Origin: Annona cherimola
Lineage: Eukaryota; Streptophyta; Magnoliopsida; Magnoliales; Annonaceae
Assembly: GCA_030490835.1 (NCBI GenBank)
Contig: CM059977.1
Location: forward strand, 9,824,765 to 9,888,764
DNA: 64,000 nt
Direction: 5' to 3'
The notes beneath the pieces were generated by a model. The model was not told where the DNA came from. It was given only the letters and a program-made list of their open reading frames with translations, and ran no database searches. Position numbers and translations under genes: made by a program. This document shows, piece after piece, positions 44,043 to 55,895 of this stretch. Each line of letters starts with the position of its first letter. Position 1 is the first letter of the stretch.

Positions 44043-44759
44043 GTTGGAAAACGAAAGAGAAGTTTTTTTTTTTTTTTTTTCCGAAAGCGATTTCGATCGC
44101 AGGAACGATCAGGAGGCGTTTTTCATATTAGAACTAGCGACTTTTTTTAAAAAAAAAAAACCTCCTGGAACTCGAAATCAGAAAGCGTTCAAGCACGTCG
44201 AGCAAAACTCAGCAAAGCCATCCTCCCGAGAGCCGATCTAGCGTCCCTTGTGCGCGCCTTTTCTGTAACCATGTGAACTGGAGATCAAGAACTGAATCTC
44301 TGAAACCCAAGTTGCAAATATCAGTGTTAAATTCCAGAGTGAGGCGAACGAGTGACTAGCACTAAGAAATTTCCAATAATAAATTTTTTTAAAAAAAATT
44401 AGAAAACGACGACTAACCATCAACAATGGGTGAAGAAAAAGTTGCATAGCAAGTCGATAGAAATTCCACAGCTTTCGTCATAGGCTCGGATTGTTTCATT
44501 CTATGCTCTGGCACAGGTGCTCATTCGTCTTCTTAACACCAAAACGTAGCTGAAGAGGTAAAGCTTTCACTCACACCAGAAAACCCAGCCATTCTCATCG
44601 CGTGGGATAAGCCCGCATGCCTCTATAGTCTGCATGTGAAGTTGGACGGCGGCTCGGGTGCCACCTGATAACGTGGTGCCACCGGCCAAAGAAAAACTAT
44701 ATATTATTTTCATTTATAATTTTGAATATTCTTCCGATTTTTTAATTTTTTTAACTGTA
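44043..44759 (-). other. Upstream region of receptor kinase C
   Basis: It should contain the 5' UTR and promoter of gene C. Poly-T (44066-44080) and poly-A (44149-44160) runs are present. Around 44230-44350 there is partial similarity in wording to the upstream region of gene B. No clear TATA box was fixed. Confidence 0.4.
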
Positions 44760-45042
44760 GGGTGGGCTTGGGAAGTGGTAAAACGTATGATGAAAATTTT
44801 TTAGTATAAAATTTTTTAAAAAGAAAAAATATCGTAATATAGCAAGGGTGACGATGACGAGTAAAAAGAATAAAGATAAAATAGTTGCGTCAAATGTATG
44901 AATAGTTACATAGAAATAATTAAAAAATAATATAATTATACAAAATAAATGAAAAAGTAATTTAAAATATAGTAATCATGAAGAATGAAAAGTTTTAAAT
45001 TAAAAATTTTTAATTTGAAAAGTGTTGAGTTAAATAGGCACC
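44760..45042 (+). repeat. Tourist-like MITE, degraded copy
   Basis: The interior shares GAGTAAAAAGAATAAAG, GAAAAGTTTTAAATT and related blocks with the clean copy at 45639-45916. The left end GGTGGGCTTGGG is altered and the right end is worn. Confidence 0.55.
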
Positions 45043-45065
45043 TCAGTGAAAACTATTACTTTAGC

Positions 45066-45488
45066 GGGCTGCAGTTGTATGCACCGGTGTACTAAACCTA
45101 TTTTTTTAATTTTTTTTTGAAAATTTTTTCAGATTAACAAATCTAAGTGTATTTAACATATGTATCAATTTTTACCATTTTTGGAGACTTTTAGATTTTT
45201 TTTAGATTTTTAAAAATCAGTGACATTTTTAGTAATTTAAAATTATTAAGACGCCATTAATTTTTAAAAATCTAAAAAAAATCTTAAAATCTCCAAAATT
45301 GGTAAAAATTTATATATATATATATATATGTGTGTGTGTGAGTGCGTGTGTGTGTGAGTGCGTGTGTGTGTTAAATACACTTAGTTTAACCGTTCCGTAA
45401 AAAAATTTCAAAAAAAAATTAAAAAAATGGTTGTATGCACCTGGGTGCATTGAGGCTCAATGCACTCGGGTGCATACAACTGCAGCCC
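45066..45488. repeat. Fold-back element with 20-bp GC-rich ends and a microsatellite core
   Basis: The left end GGGCTGCAGTTGTATGCACC is repeated as its exact reverse complement at the right end. Inside, almost the whole left half (AAATCTAAGTGTATTTAAC, TTTTTGGAGACTTTTAGA) is inverted in the right half (ATCTTAAAATCTCCAAAA, TTAAATACACTTAG). A (TA)n(TG)n run with GAGTGCG interruptions at 45312-45371 lies in the right half. Confidence 0.8.
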
Positions 45489-45638
45489 TACCAAAACTTA
45501 AAAAAAAGATTTTATAAATAACTCTGTGCAGGCACTTTCTTTGTAAAATCACCCAACGAATGACATTTATCAATCGGTCTCACTTGCTAAGTCCAGCTGC
45601 ATTTTCACATCACAAGAGGCGGGCCTAAAATATCTTTA

Positions 45639-45916
45639 GGGTGTGTTTGGTTGGAGGTAAAACTTTTGATGAAAAGTTTTTAGAGTAGAAGTTGTCAAAT
45701 CAATAGAAAGTGATGTGGTATAATAGGAGTAAAGAGAATAAAGTTAAAATAGATAGGTTAGTTCTATGGGTAGTTGTGTATAAATGATTGAAAAGTAGGG
45801 TAGTTTGTATAGAAAAATGTAAAAAATTAATTAAAAAATAGAATAATTATGGAGAGTGAAAAGTTTTAGATTGAAAAGTTTTAGTTGACACTTTTTTGCC
45901 CTAAACAAACACACCC
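45639..45916 (+). repeat. Tourist-like (PIF/Harbinger) MITE, clean copy
   Basis: 278 bp with terminal inverted repeats GGGTGTGTTTGG / CAAACACACCC and a 3-bp TTA duplication at 45636-45638 and 45917-45919, the signature of PIF/Harbinger MITEs. No coding capacity. This copy defines the family for the worn copies elsewhere in the window. Confidence 0.85.
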
Positions 45917-46103
45917 TTAAACTGAATAAACGATAGGAAAAATTGGCACTTTTGTTTTGGCATTTTTTTAGGCAAAAAAACAAAAAAAGCAAAGTTCCAT
46001 GAAGATTTGGAGTTAGGGGGACGTTATTTGTAGATAATTGTGCAAAGGAAGTGCTTAGCAAAATTAAGATTTTTAAATATAAATTATAATTTCACCAATT
46101 AGA

Positions 46104-46250
46104 ATTAGCCAGGTTGGTCATAACTGTGGGCTAATGCCTAGTAGACGTGGGTTCAACCGCAGGAGGTGTCAAATTTGTGTGGGAGCAATTGTCTCTTTTA
46201 AAAATAAAAGATGGGAGCTAATTGTCTTCCTTGTAAATAGACAAGAGTAA
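46104..46250 (+). repeat. tRNA-derived SINE-like element
   Basis: An A-box-like TAGCCAGGTTGG at 46106-46117 and a B-box-like GGGTTCAACC at 46149-46158 have the spacing of a Pol III promoter. The upstream part does not fold into a full tRNA. A non-tRNA body follows (TGTCAAATTTGTGTGGGAGC...). Confidence 0.5.
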
Positions 46251-48553
46251 ATGTGCAATTCAGATCAGTTTGATTCGGTTCGGTTTGGATAGTGATCTGC
46301 TCTACTTGTGCACTATTGATAAAAGACTTATTCTACCCTACCCATTTATTAGTTCAATTCCTAATGTATCTTACCCTATATATTACCCACATGATTGATT
46401 CCAATTTCGGTTCCAAATCGGTTCCTTTAATACTAAAATACAATATTTTTTGAAAATTATTTCTATATTATTTTTAAAAATATAAAGCAATATTTATTTA
46501 CATTTTAAAATCATAAGTACATATGTTTCTGTTTATATTCTTATATAAAAAATATAAAATATAAATTGTCATAATCCAATTATTAAAACTGTTAGTATAT
46601 TAATCATAATTCATAAGCTTATTTATAAAAAGTTTTCATAAGTGAATGACATAGATATATAACTAAACTAATTTTTTACTTCACAATCCACAACTCCATA
46701 ATGCACAAGATTTATTTGAATTTAAATTTGCTAAAATTGATGTGCATATAAAATGTCACAAGCAAAACATAACACATACCATACAATATTTATCGTGTGT
46801 GTATATATATATATAATTATATTCACGTGCGTTGTTTCTTAGTACCCAACGTATCTATCCTTCCTGTACCCTATTTGAGGGGACAGATAATAATTTATAC
46901 TCTATTCATATTTATGGATAATTTTTTGTACCAAATTCTATCCGAATTAAGGTCAGGTCGGGTCGGTAGCTACCTATGGATTCTCAGTCCAAGTTCAGCC
47001 CCTAAATAGGAGCTTCTTATCTCCCCTAATAATAAATAAGAGATTATTATCTCCTGTATAAATAATGTGTAATATTAGATATCACATTATAGAGTACCAA
47101 CAAAAAATTATATGCATAAATTACAATTTCGAAAAGTTGACGGGTATATGAAAATTTTTGTAAATCACAGCGGCTGGGATCTCGTGAAGACGCAAGTGCG
47201 GTAGTTGGGCTTTGGCACTCGGAAACGCAGTGTTGTCCTCGAGCGACTTGACAACGAAGTCTTCTCGACTTTTACGACTGCGTTTTTGTCAGTGGGGTCG
47301 AGTGTTTAATGATATCTCATTAATTTCAGTGACAGAGAACAGTGTACATGAACTTATATACTGGCGAATTATCCAAGACAGCGCAGTCCGCTGATAATGC
47401 CCATGTTTATCATAAAAACACAAAGTTGTACTTAAAATTATTTATTTTAATGACATACTAATTCTCACACTTGAAAATGTAAATGATATTATCTAAAAAT
47501 ATATAAAATTAACCTAATAAAAAAATCTAATCTAAATAAAATTTTTAAAATTATATTTAACATGAAAATCACAATAATGAATAAAATTTCCAATCCAGAG
47601 TTGTTTCTTCCGATGCTCTTTTATTACTTAATGACCTTTTCGACTCTAAAAATTAGTTTCAAGGCTTCTTCTCACGCTTGGCACATTCAACCGGTATTAA
47701 TGTGTCATCGTCAGATGTGCAGTCGGGCTCCGTGAGCAGGTGAACCAGAAAATTCATACAAGCAAACACATGGAAAGGGGTTGGGCCCTCTAAAAAAGAT
47801 GAAGGCTACAATTACATGCTTTTCCTACTTTTTCTCTACTTTAAATAAGTGATCAGTTCTTTATCAAAAATAATAATAATAATAATAAGTGATCCGTTGT
47901 ATTTTGTAACTTTGAGATGCACTATCGGTTAGCTTTATTCGAATGCTTTTCTAATCTCTCTCTCTCAATCACGTCATTATCTGTGGTGTTCCATTTAACT
48001 TTGGTAAAGTAGAGGAAGAGAATACGGCTAATCACACGTATCGTTGATCAGTGGCCATTTCGCAAAGCATCTCAAACAAAAAAGTAGTTTGGACCAACGG
48101 TGCAGATTGTAATTGAGTCTTTCACTCACCAAAACTTTTCTACCGGAACTCCAAAAGCACTTCCGTCTGTCTTGGATAATAATTCAATACTTACTTAAGC
48201 AATTGATTTTAAAATTTTAAACTTTATTATTTTTATATTTAAATCCTTTATCATGTTTAATACATTTTATTTTATCATGCTACCAAAAATAAATTGTATT
48301 AAAAACTTATATGTTATAAAATTAGTATCGTTTAAAAGTGGATATATATAATCATTAAAAATTTTGAAAATTTTATAATATGAATACAGTATATAAAAGC
48401 TTGCATTACATGTATTTTCTGGAACCGTAAATATCTATATAATGTTTTAAATTTTTGAAAATTTTAAAATTAAAAAAAAAAAAACCAAAGGTAAGCGTAA
48501 ATATCAAATCATTACTCATCCTTTATGGGTTTTTGATCTAATCCACCCGGGAG
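46251..48553. other. Intergenic region, no gene seen
   Basis: 46260-46990 has GGTTCGGTTTGG and GGTCGGGTCGG motifs at opposite ends of an AT-rich core, like a decayed hAT-type element. 47160-47400 is GC-richer, with a 60-codon frame that is not supported. An (AAT)n run is at about 47870-47888. The rest is AT-rich. Confidence 0.45.
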
Positions 48554-49058
48554 CAATGGGCTTTCCATGCGTCCAGATGTAAAACTCATTCTTTTATTTT
48601 TTATTTTTATTTTTATATAAAATTATTAATCTAAATGTATTTAAGCATAAAGACTTTTAATCATTTTCAAAATATTGAAAACCATTAAATTTTAAAATTT
48701 TAAAAATATATATACACATCTTCAAAAATTGTAAAACTTAGTATATAAGTTAAGGGTGTGTTTGGTTGGAGGTAAAACTTTTTATGAAAAGTTTTAGAGG
48801 TAGAAGTTGTCAAATTGATAGAAAATGATGTGATATAATAGGGGTAATGATGAGGAGTAAAGAGAATAAAGTTAAAATAGATAGGTTAGTTGTATGGGTA
48901 ATTGTGTAAAAATGATTGAAAAGTAGGGTAGTTTGTATAGAAAAATGTGAAAAAATAATTAAAAAATAGAGTAGTTATGAAGAGTGAAAAGTTTTGTGTT
49001 GAAAAGTTTTAATTGACAAGTTTTGGGCAAATGGAAAGCCAAGAGCACTAGATTGAGT
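48554..49058. repeat. Fold-back element with a nested Tourist-like MITE
   Basis: 48554-48753 and about 49031-49058 resemble the fold-back family (left GGGCTTTCCATGCG, right GGAAAGCCAAGAGCAC). The Tourist-like MITE occupies 48754 to about 49030, starts GGGTGTGTTTGG after TAA and matches the clean copy closely. Its right terminal repeat is missing. Confidence 0.6.
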
Positions 49059-49116
49059 TCCTATTTATTATGCATGAATTACACCCAAAAACATCACGTG
49101 TGTGTTTTACAATTTT

Positions 49117-49605
49117 ATGAAAATATGTTAACCTAAACTTTTTATTTTAAAATTTTTTACCCTCCATATCTACTTTATTTTTAATCATTTTTTCATATCT
49201 TAATATATAATTATCCTATTTTTAATAGTTTCTTTACAACTATCCATACAACTACCTCATCTATTTTAATTTTATTCTTTTTGTTTTCATAATTACCCTT
49301 ATAATACTATTACTTCTCCTATTTTAAAAAGTTTAGACTATAGTACGTTTAGTAAGCGATAAAACTTTTAAATAAAAAAATTTAATAAATAAGAGAAAAT
49401 AATATGATATCATAACGATAATGATAAGGAATAAATAAAATAAAATTAAAATGAACAAGTTAATTGTACAGATAATTATGTAAAAATGATTAAAAAGTAA
49501 ACAAGTTGTAAAAGAAGCTGTGAAAAAATAAGTTAAAAATAGAAAACATATAGATAATAAAAACTTTAGATTAAAAAATTTTATACATGATCAAACATGC
49601 CTCAA
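49117..49605. repeat. Two worn Tourist-like MITEs in opposite orientation
   Basis: 49132-49338 reads as the reverse complement of the family interior and 49340-49602 as the forward interior (GAATAAATAAAATAAAATTAAAATG; AAAAATGATTAAAAAGTAAAC). The pair forms a long imperfect inverted repeat. Confidence 0.55.
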
Positions 49606-51297
49606 AAAAATTTTCTTTCAAAAGTTTTATGAATGTTAAGCACAATTCCGTTTGAGACGGCCATCGCTGCTTTTGCTGTAATGCTTTTTTCGGTAATTTA
49701 TGCTTGGAAATTTCAAATAAAAAGCTATAAAATATCTCTCAAGGGGAACATGTAAGAATTTGGCAGAAATTAAAGTCACCCATGCTAATCAATGCCAAAC
49801 AAAGCCTAACGGTTCCTTTGAACGTGAGTCGTGAAGGCTACATGTTTGGACACAGGCGGTTTTATCTGAGAGATCTTTTTTAGCTCTCAAAAGAACAAAA
49901 CAAAAAGTTTTTAAGTTTATTTTTTAGACTTTCCCCAAATATATTTATTATTTTTTATCTTAATCCTAAATACACCTACTACGTTTTTAAAATCCTAGAT
50001 ATATCCACTAGATTTACTGTTAATCCCAAAAATGTCCATTCCATTAAAAATCATTAGTTAATTTTTGTAAATGTCCAAAATACCCCCATCATAAAATAAT
50101 AAAAGAAGAAATAAAATATAAAGAAAATGAAATTAAAACTCTCTAAATTTAGAGATCATATGCAATTAGAGCATTGGTAAATTATGAGATTCAAAATTTC
50201 AATTATGTCAAAAACTTGATGAGCATATTAGTAATTTCATATATTAACAAACAGTGTGAACTTACATATTTAATTATTTTTCAGATTAACTGCAGATGTA
50301 ACAGGTATATCTTGAGTTTTTAAGACGTGGGGAGTATATTTGAAATTAGAGTCAAACATAATGAATATATTTAAAAACAACCCTTATTTTTTTCCTTTTA
50401 ACTTTAATATACTAGCCAGTCATCAATGTGTGAATAAACTGACTTAGAATAGAATAGAAATAAAGTAGTGCTAAAAATATAATTAAAATGATTAATAAAG
50501 ATATGAAAATAGGAGAATTACTGATAGATGGAATAATGAACCGGAATAATTAACCAACACAGACAAAAAATATTTTATTATAACAATTGTATTACAATTT
50601 ACGTTAACTAGCTAACTACATTTCAGTTATTATTTTCTACTTATTTTTATTACTGGCATTAATTTTTGTTAGGGTTAAGAATATAAAGCAAGTACACATA
50701 AAAGAAGGAGAATTACGTAGTTTGGTAAGAAGCATACTCCACTAGAGCAAAAAGTAATTTACTAATCACAAATAATTACAACTTTCTTCTTTTAGGCAAC
50801 GTATGGCCTCTTCCAAAGAATCTATCACCAAGACTTTCTTTACTCTATATAATAACTTTATAGATAACGTGTCTATTTATAGCTCTTACACACATGCATA
50901 ACTTCATACATGATTCCAAGCGAAATACAAGACACGCCCAACATTTTTAAATATTCCAATATTTCGTCTGTCCTTTATAAGTTAAAACTTAAAACGCTCA
51001 AACATTTTACATCTAACCTCACAAAATAGCATTAAAAGCACAACTGATGATATGACGAAACAATATCTCACCTTGAGCTTTTCTTGTAGAAGCTCTCTCT
51101 ATCCATACTTTCCTATAGCTCTAGTACCAACAATACTTCAACAGCTAAAATTTCACAGAGCCAAACAAACCCTCACACCTCTTTGCATATGCCTGTTCTT
51201 TTTAAATTATTATTCTACAATCCAAGTTACAATATGAGCTGCATTCAACCAAATAGGTTTTTATGCTGTTGTGCTGTGATCAGCAAAACTTATGATC
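49606..51297. other. AT-rich intergenic DNA, no gene seen
   Basis: No frame or element is recognisable. 50690-50920 has a slightly higher GC content without coding signal. The last hundred bases should include the 3' UTR of gene D. Confidence 0.5.
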
Positions 51298-52962
51298 TCA
51301 CCGCCCTTCTACTTCCATCTTGTAAGGGAAGACAGCTCCCTGAAGTTGACTATGCTCTTCTGAATCCTCATGAGCAATGCTGTGCCTGTCAACACCATCA
51401 TAATCATCACCGGCCATTTTCATTTCTGCAAGTGAGAAGGGGCGCCCATGTTTAGAAGTGGCAGTCTGTCCCTTGTTGTTGTTGCTGCCTTGGATGAACT
51501 GGGTGAATGGAAGCCTCCGTGCATCGGAATGGTAGCCCCAGCCACTAAAAACAACAAAAGCAGCATACAACAAGGAGGCAATTGCCACAATGCCCACGAA
51601 AATTGCAACTAGCTTCCCATTCTTTGAATTCCTGGGCTGTGCTGCTCTGTAAGCCAGACCGGTATTAACTGCAATATCCGAAGGAAGAATGGGATTTGGT
51701 CCGGCCAGGTTGCCATCATAGGTGCTCAATTTAAAGATCTCAATGCCATTTAAGATTGCATCGACATACTGTGTTCCAGTTGCTAAGTTTGGATAGAGAG
51801 CAACCCAAAGCTCCGGTGATGGATCAAAACTCATCAGCACGAAGTAATCTTGATAGACTGCAACACCATTCTTCTTGTGACCCCACGTGATTACGTCAGC
51901 CTCTGCTTCTGCAGTCTGGTTATGGAGGAAAATCTTAAACACCCTCTGGTTCTCCTTGTAAATGATGGGTAGAATCTCACAGAAATGAAGCCTGACAAGG
52001 TAATTGAACCCAGCATCAATCGGAAAAATCCATGTCAAGTTGTATTTCTGGTTTATGTAAGGGTCCGGCCCCATCGACCGTGCAGTTTCATAGACTTCCT
52101 GAGGTGCCATGTAGGGCGGATCAGCAGCTGTGTACTCAATGCTTTTGTTCAGCTGTGATGAGAAAGTCACTCCAAATGCTGCCCCATATATGTATTGGGA
52201 GTCATCATACCACGCTCTGAACAGGCCAGAATCCTCTACGGGCGAGATGTATCGTCCACCAACATTGAGTCGGAAGACAGTCTGAAGGGCGCTTTCATTC
52301 AAAATCTGGTATGTCTGAGGAGGCAACCAACCATGAAGGACAACTCTGGCTGGTTCAGAGAAGATATTGGGTGTGGATACAATCTCAATCCCATTCACAA
52401 AGCCATAAGCATTGGAGATGTGGGGCGATGGGCTGAAGGTCATGTTCAAGAACCCATTCTCCGCATGAATGGAGAATTCATATATAAGATAATCCAAGTT
52501 CTGAGCTTTTGAAGTGATATAAGAGCTGAAGTTGTGAAGGAGAGTGTAAGGGCCAGAGCTGACAGAGAAAAGAGCAGAAGAGGCAAGAAAATGGCTATAA
52601 CTCGCGGGGTAGAAGTAGAGGCGAACGAATTTCCAACCGTCACTGACAGGGAAGATGTAGGTGGCATTGGACGTGAAAATTCGAGCAGTCATATAAGGAA
52701 CTTGAGGCACAGAGGCTTGATAATTGGCAGTGGAAGTTATCGTTTTATCGGAAGCTAGAAATCCTGACTCAACATCGCTTTTCCAGATGCGGCCGTTGCC
52801 ATCCTCTGTCTGTGAATGCTCGCCACAGCTGAGGAGGATTGCCTCAGCAGGGCTGTAAGGAGCCGCAGATGGATTTCTCTCAGATGCAGAGATCACACGG
52901 AAGAAGAGAAAAAACAGAAGGGCAGCCGTGTGGAAGAGGCTGCTCTTGCTGGCCCTTCCCAT
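51298..52962 (-). CDS. Kinase-less malectin-like receptor protein D, 554 aa
   Basis: A CrRLK1L-type ectodomain anchored in the membrane without a kinase. Signal peptide about 1-26; malectin-like region about 42-412 with ILLSCGEHSQTED, SGLFRAWYDD, ARSMGP and YNLTWIFPID...LVRLHFCEI; membrane segment about 451-472; cytoplasmic tail 473-554. The tail contains GRPFSLAEMKMAGDDYDG (506-523), which aligns with the segment just before the kinase of A and C (FSLAEIKKATNDFD), so the kinase was lost after that point. The remaining 31 residues resemble no domain. The whole frame is open with an ATG at 52962. Role unknown; it could bind wall polymers or RALF-type ligands as a co-receptor or decoy. Confidence 0.9.
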   Translation of the reverse strand: MGRASKSSLFHTAALLFFLFFRVISASERNPSAAPYSPAEAILLSCGEHSQTEDGNGRIWKSDVESGFLASDKTITSTANYQASVPQVPYMTARIFTSNATYIFPVSDGWKFVRLYFYPASYSHFLASSALFSVSSGPYTLLHNFSSYITSKAQNLDYLIYEFSIHAENGFLNMTFSPSPHISNAYGFVNGIEIVSTPNIFSEPARVVLHGWLPPQTYQILNESALQTVFRLNVGGRYISPVEDSGLFRAWYDDSQYIYGAAFGVTFSSQLNKSIEYTAADPPYMAPQEVYETARSMGPDPYINQKYNLTWIFPIDAGFNYLVRLHFCEILPIIYKENQRVFKIFLHNQTAEAEADVITWGHKKNGVAVYQDYFVLMSFDPSPELWVALYPNLATGTQYVDAILNGIEIFKLSTYDGNLAGPNPILPSDIAVNTGLAYRAAQPRNSKNGKLVAIFVGIVAIASLLYAAFVVFSGWGYHSDARRLPFTQFIQGSNNNKGQTATSKHGRPFSLAEMKMAGDDYDGVDRHSIAHEDSEEHSQLQGAVFPYKMEVEGR

Positions 52963-53811
52963 TTAGCTACTGAAATCAAGGATCCAACGAATAATTTTCT
53001 TTCCCCCTTTAATCTGTTTCCTTTAACGAGCCAAAGAAGCAATTTCAGCACAAAATTCGCAGACGAAGGAGATAGAGCTATGACAGAGAAAGGTTCAGAC
53101 GTCAGACAAGAAAATCCCCAAATTCCGCAAATGTCGGGTGATAAAAAAAAAAAAGCACGAGCAACAACCCCAGATCAGAAGAATTAAACAACCATCCCAT
53201 CACCCCACAAAAAAAACCCAAAATCATCCAAATCACTCAAACTAATGGGAGACACACAGCTCAATCAAAATCAGCTTCTTTACCAGTGTGGCCTTATCTC
53301 AGAGAAAATCAACTCGGGGATGAAATAATATATCGGACATAAGAAAAAAAATCATACCACATAGCACGAAAAATCTTCTATTAGAAGTTCAAATATATAG
53401 AGGAAAAGAAAGAGGATGGAGAGTGTGAGAAAAATACCTCAAAACATTGGAAACAGATGAGAGGAAAGAACAACGTTTTGCTGGTGAGGTTGAGAAGAGA
53501 AGAGAAAAGTCTTAAGAAGGAAAGGCAGAGGCCTGGCCCACGCGGAGAGGCCAGCCAGGCAACCCGAACCCACTCAAGATTTCATAGTCGCTCAAGCTGC
53601 CAAGCACTTTGCGTCGGCATAGCTTCGAGTCAACGTCGGACCCAGTCAAATCACTTCCAACTGAGAGAAGTGTTTTGTCTGGGCAGGCCACTGCTTTTTC
53701 CTCCGAAGCCAAGCCTTGCAGCTGGGCATTTTTGGGGACTGATTCCGGTTAAGAAAAGGGGAACAAAATACGGAAATTTGGAAATTTTGTCAAGGAAAAT
53801 GATGAAACAAA
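52963..53811 (-). other. Upstream region of gene D
   Basis: Near-genic composition. A minus-strand donor-like TTTTGAG/GTATTTTTC lies near 53440, resembling the predicted 5' UTR donor upstream of gene B. 53460-53740 is GC-rich and could be a first non-coding exon. The 132-codon plus-strand frame at 53457-53855 has no domain. Confidence 0.4.
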
Positions 53812-54092
53812 GGGTGTATTTGATAATTAATAAAATTTTCGATAAAAAGTTTTGAAAAGTAAAAATTGTCAAATGATGTGATATGACATGGATAATGATG
53901 AGTAGTAGAAAGGATAAAGTTAAAATAGATAGGTTAGTTATGTGGATTGTTGTGTAGAAATGATTGAAAAGTAGGGTAGTTGTATAGAAAAGTGTGAAAA
54001 AATGATTAAAAAATATGATAATTGTAAAGAGTGAAAAATTTTATATTGAAAAATTTTAACTTGAAATTTTCTATTAATTGCCAAACACACCC
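53812..54092 (+). repeat. Tourist-like MITE
   Basis: Ends GGGTGTATTTG and CAAACACACCC, with an interior that follows the clean copy at 45639-45916 closely (AAAGTTAAAATAGATAGGTTAG). The flanking trinucleotides no longer match. Confidence 0.75.
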
Positions 54093-54208
54093 AATAACAC
54101 TGAAATAAAATCGTATACCTTTAAAATAAAAAGATCGATGATTAAAAATATAAAATTTAGTACTGTTATGATAATTCTAAGTAGCATCAACTATTAAGTA
54201 CTTGTATC

Positions 54209-55480
54209 TAGGGGTGCAACTTGGGTCGGGTTATACTGGGTTGGAGTGAACCCAAACCCTAAGTCAACCGGGTTGGAGTAAACCCAAACCCAAACCCTAA
54301 GAATTTAATTCGGGTTAGGACCGGGTTCGCATTGGTTTTGGTTTGGTTTCGGGTTAGAATTCGGATTATCAATAAACTGTTTTTTTTCAAATTTAATTGT
54401 AATCTAAAAGAAAATTATTGGAATATACATATCTGTGTTTATGAATTCAAGCCTCACGCTGAATTCTGCAACGTCCTTTCAAAGAATTCTGCAAAATCAT
54501 GCTGAATCCTGCGATATTCTTTGAATGAACTCTGCAAGCAATTTTTCAGCATCCTATAGGCATAAATAAATGACAAATTAGTTAGTTTTATGACTAGTTG
54601 GTCATTTCTATTTAATAGCTAATGGAAATAACTCAAGTGTAGCAAATAGAAAATGAACATATCATACCAATTATTGTAGTTGAAACTAAACATTATCATA
54701 CAAATTGCTGAAATTGAATTCAAACTGAATATTTATCATACAAATTGCTAAAATAGAAATTGACCACTTGTCATACCAATAAACTTAAAATATGAATCAA
54801 ATTTATACTGCAATCCGAAATTCAAACTAACAGATTTCTCATACTAACACAAAGTATAATATGAAATAGATTTATCATGCCAACTCAAATTCAAACATAA
54901 TCCATATAACAGTTATTCAAAGCAACTAAATCTAAATAAACTAAGCATAATTATTCAACATTTCAATCTAATTTAAGTGCAATCCAAATTTAAAATGACA
55001 ATATAAACAAATTCCAAGTTTAAATAAGTTTACGTCCACTTTTAAACAAATTCAAAATTCAAATGAGTTCATGTCTCCAAAGTTTCCAAAAAAACTAATG
55101 TCAAGTTCTTCCTCCTCGATTTACATCTTCGAAAATAATATGCATCAACCTAGACAAAAAAAATGCATGCAACTGTTAACAATAAGAAGATAATAATCAT
55201 AAAAAATCATCATAGAAATTAAGTTACCTCAAGTTACACGATTTACTGATACACTAGCCACCTATATATTAATATTACAAAACACATATATAATTTATGA
55301 AAAATTATATAAATTACACCGGGTCGGGTTTTGGTACCGGGTTGGTGTGAACCCAGTTTTGGTTTCGGGTTGAAACCGGGTCTATTTTGAAAAAAATCTA
55401 AAAAATAAAACCATTTTTAGTTTTGGTACCGGGTCGGGTCGGGTGAGTTCGGACCGATCCGGTACCAAGTTGCACCCCTA
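54209..55480. mobile_element. Non-autonomous hAT transposon with perfect ends, 1272 bp
   Basis: The first 16 bases, TAGGGGTGCAACTTGG, are repeated as the exact reverse complement at the right end. An 8-bp target duplication CTTGTATC lies at 54201-54208 and 55481-55488 without mismatch. Both termini carry GGGTCGGGTT and GGTTGGTGTGAACCC-type repeats. The interior (54400-55240) is AT-rich with worn internal repeats (CATACCAA, ATACAAATTGC) and no transposase frame. The 8-bp duplication and TAGGGGTG ends place it in hAT. Confidence 0.92.
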
Positions 55481-55488
55481 CTTGTATC

Positions 55489-55895
55489 CAGAAAAAAAGA
55501 AAAACTATAAGTACTTGTAACATTTTCCAGTCAAACATATCAGAAAGCACTTTTGAATTGATTTCAAGAAGCACTAAAGCACTAAATGATTTTGATCACT
55601 TACAACACCTCTTGCACAAGCTCTATTACTAAAAACTAACTTTTCTCACATCCGAACAAACCCTTGAGATGGTTTCAACAGATCAGATCAATCTTCGCGT
55701 AGTCTTGACTTCTTTATATTCTACAATTCGAGTTACAGACAAGCTGCACCCAACAAAGTAGCAGGGATGCGAGTGATTAGGCAGAGGCAGGAAAACTCTA
55801 CTTCGGCATGAATTTCTGCAACTGTTGATCACACTGTCCTTCCACTGCCATCATACGTAAGACTTCTTAATTTCTCTGACGCAATGCTGTGCCTG
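55489..55895. other. Downstream region of gene E
   Basis: 55740-55895 on the minus strand continues the homology to gene D's tail (GACAGGCACAGCATTGC) past the stop of gene E, then becomes 3' UTR. The rest shows nothing recognisable. Confidence 0.5.

Noticed and set aside
45312..45371. CRISPR-like or regulatory short repeat array
   Set aside because: It is a simple (TA)n(TG)n microsatellite with GAGTGCG interruptions; no spacers, and the genome is a plant.
51298..51430. A hidden kinase domain downstream of genes D or E
   Set aside because: I looked for GxGxxG, HRD and DFG motifs on the minus strand in the following kilobases and found none.
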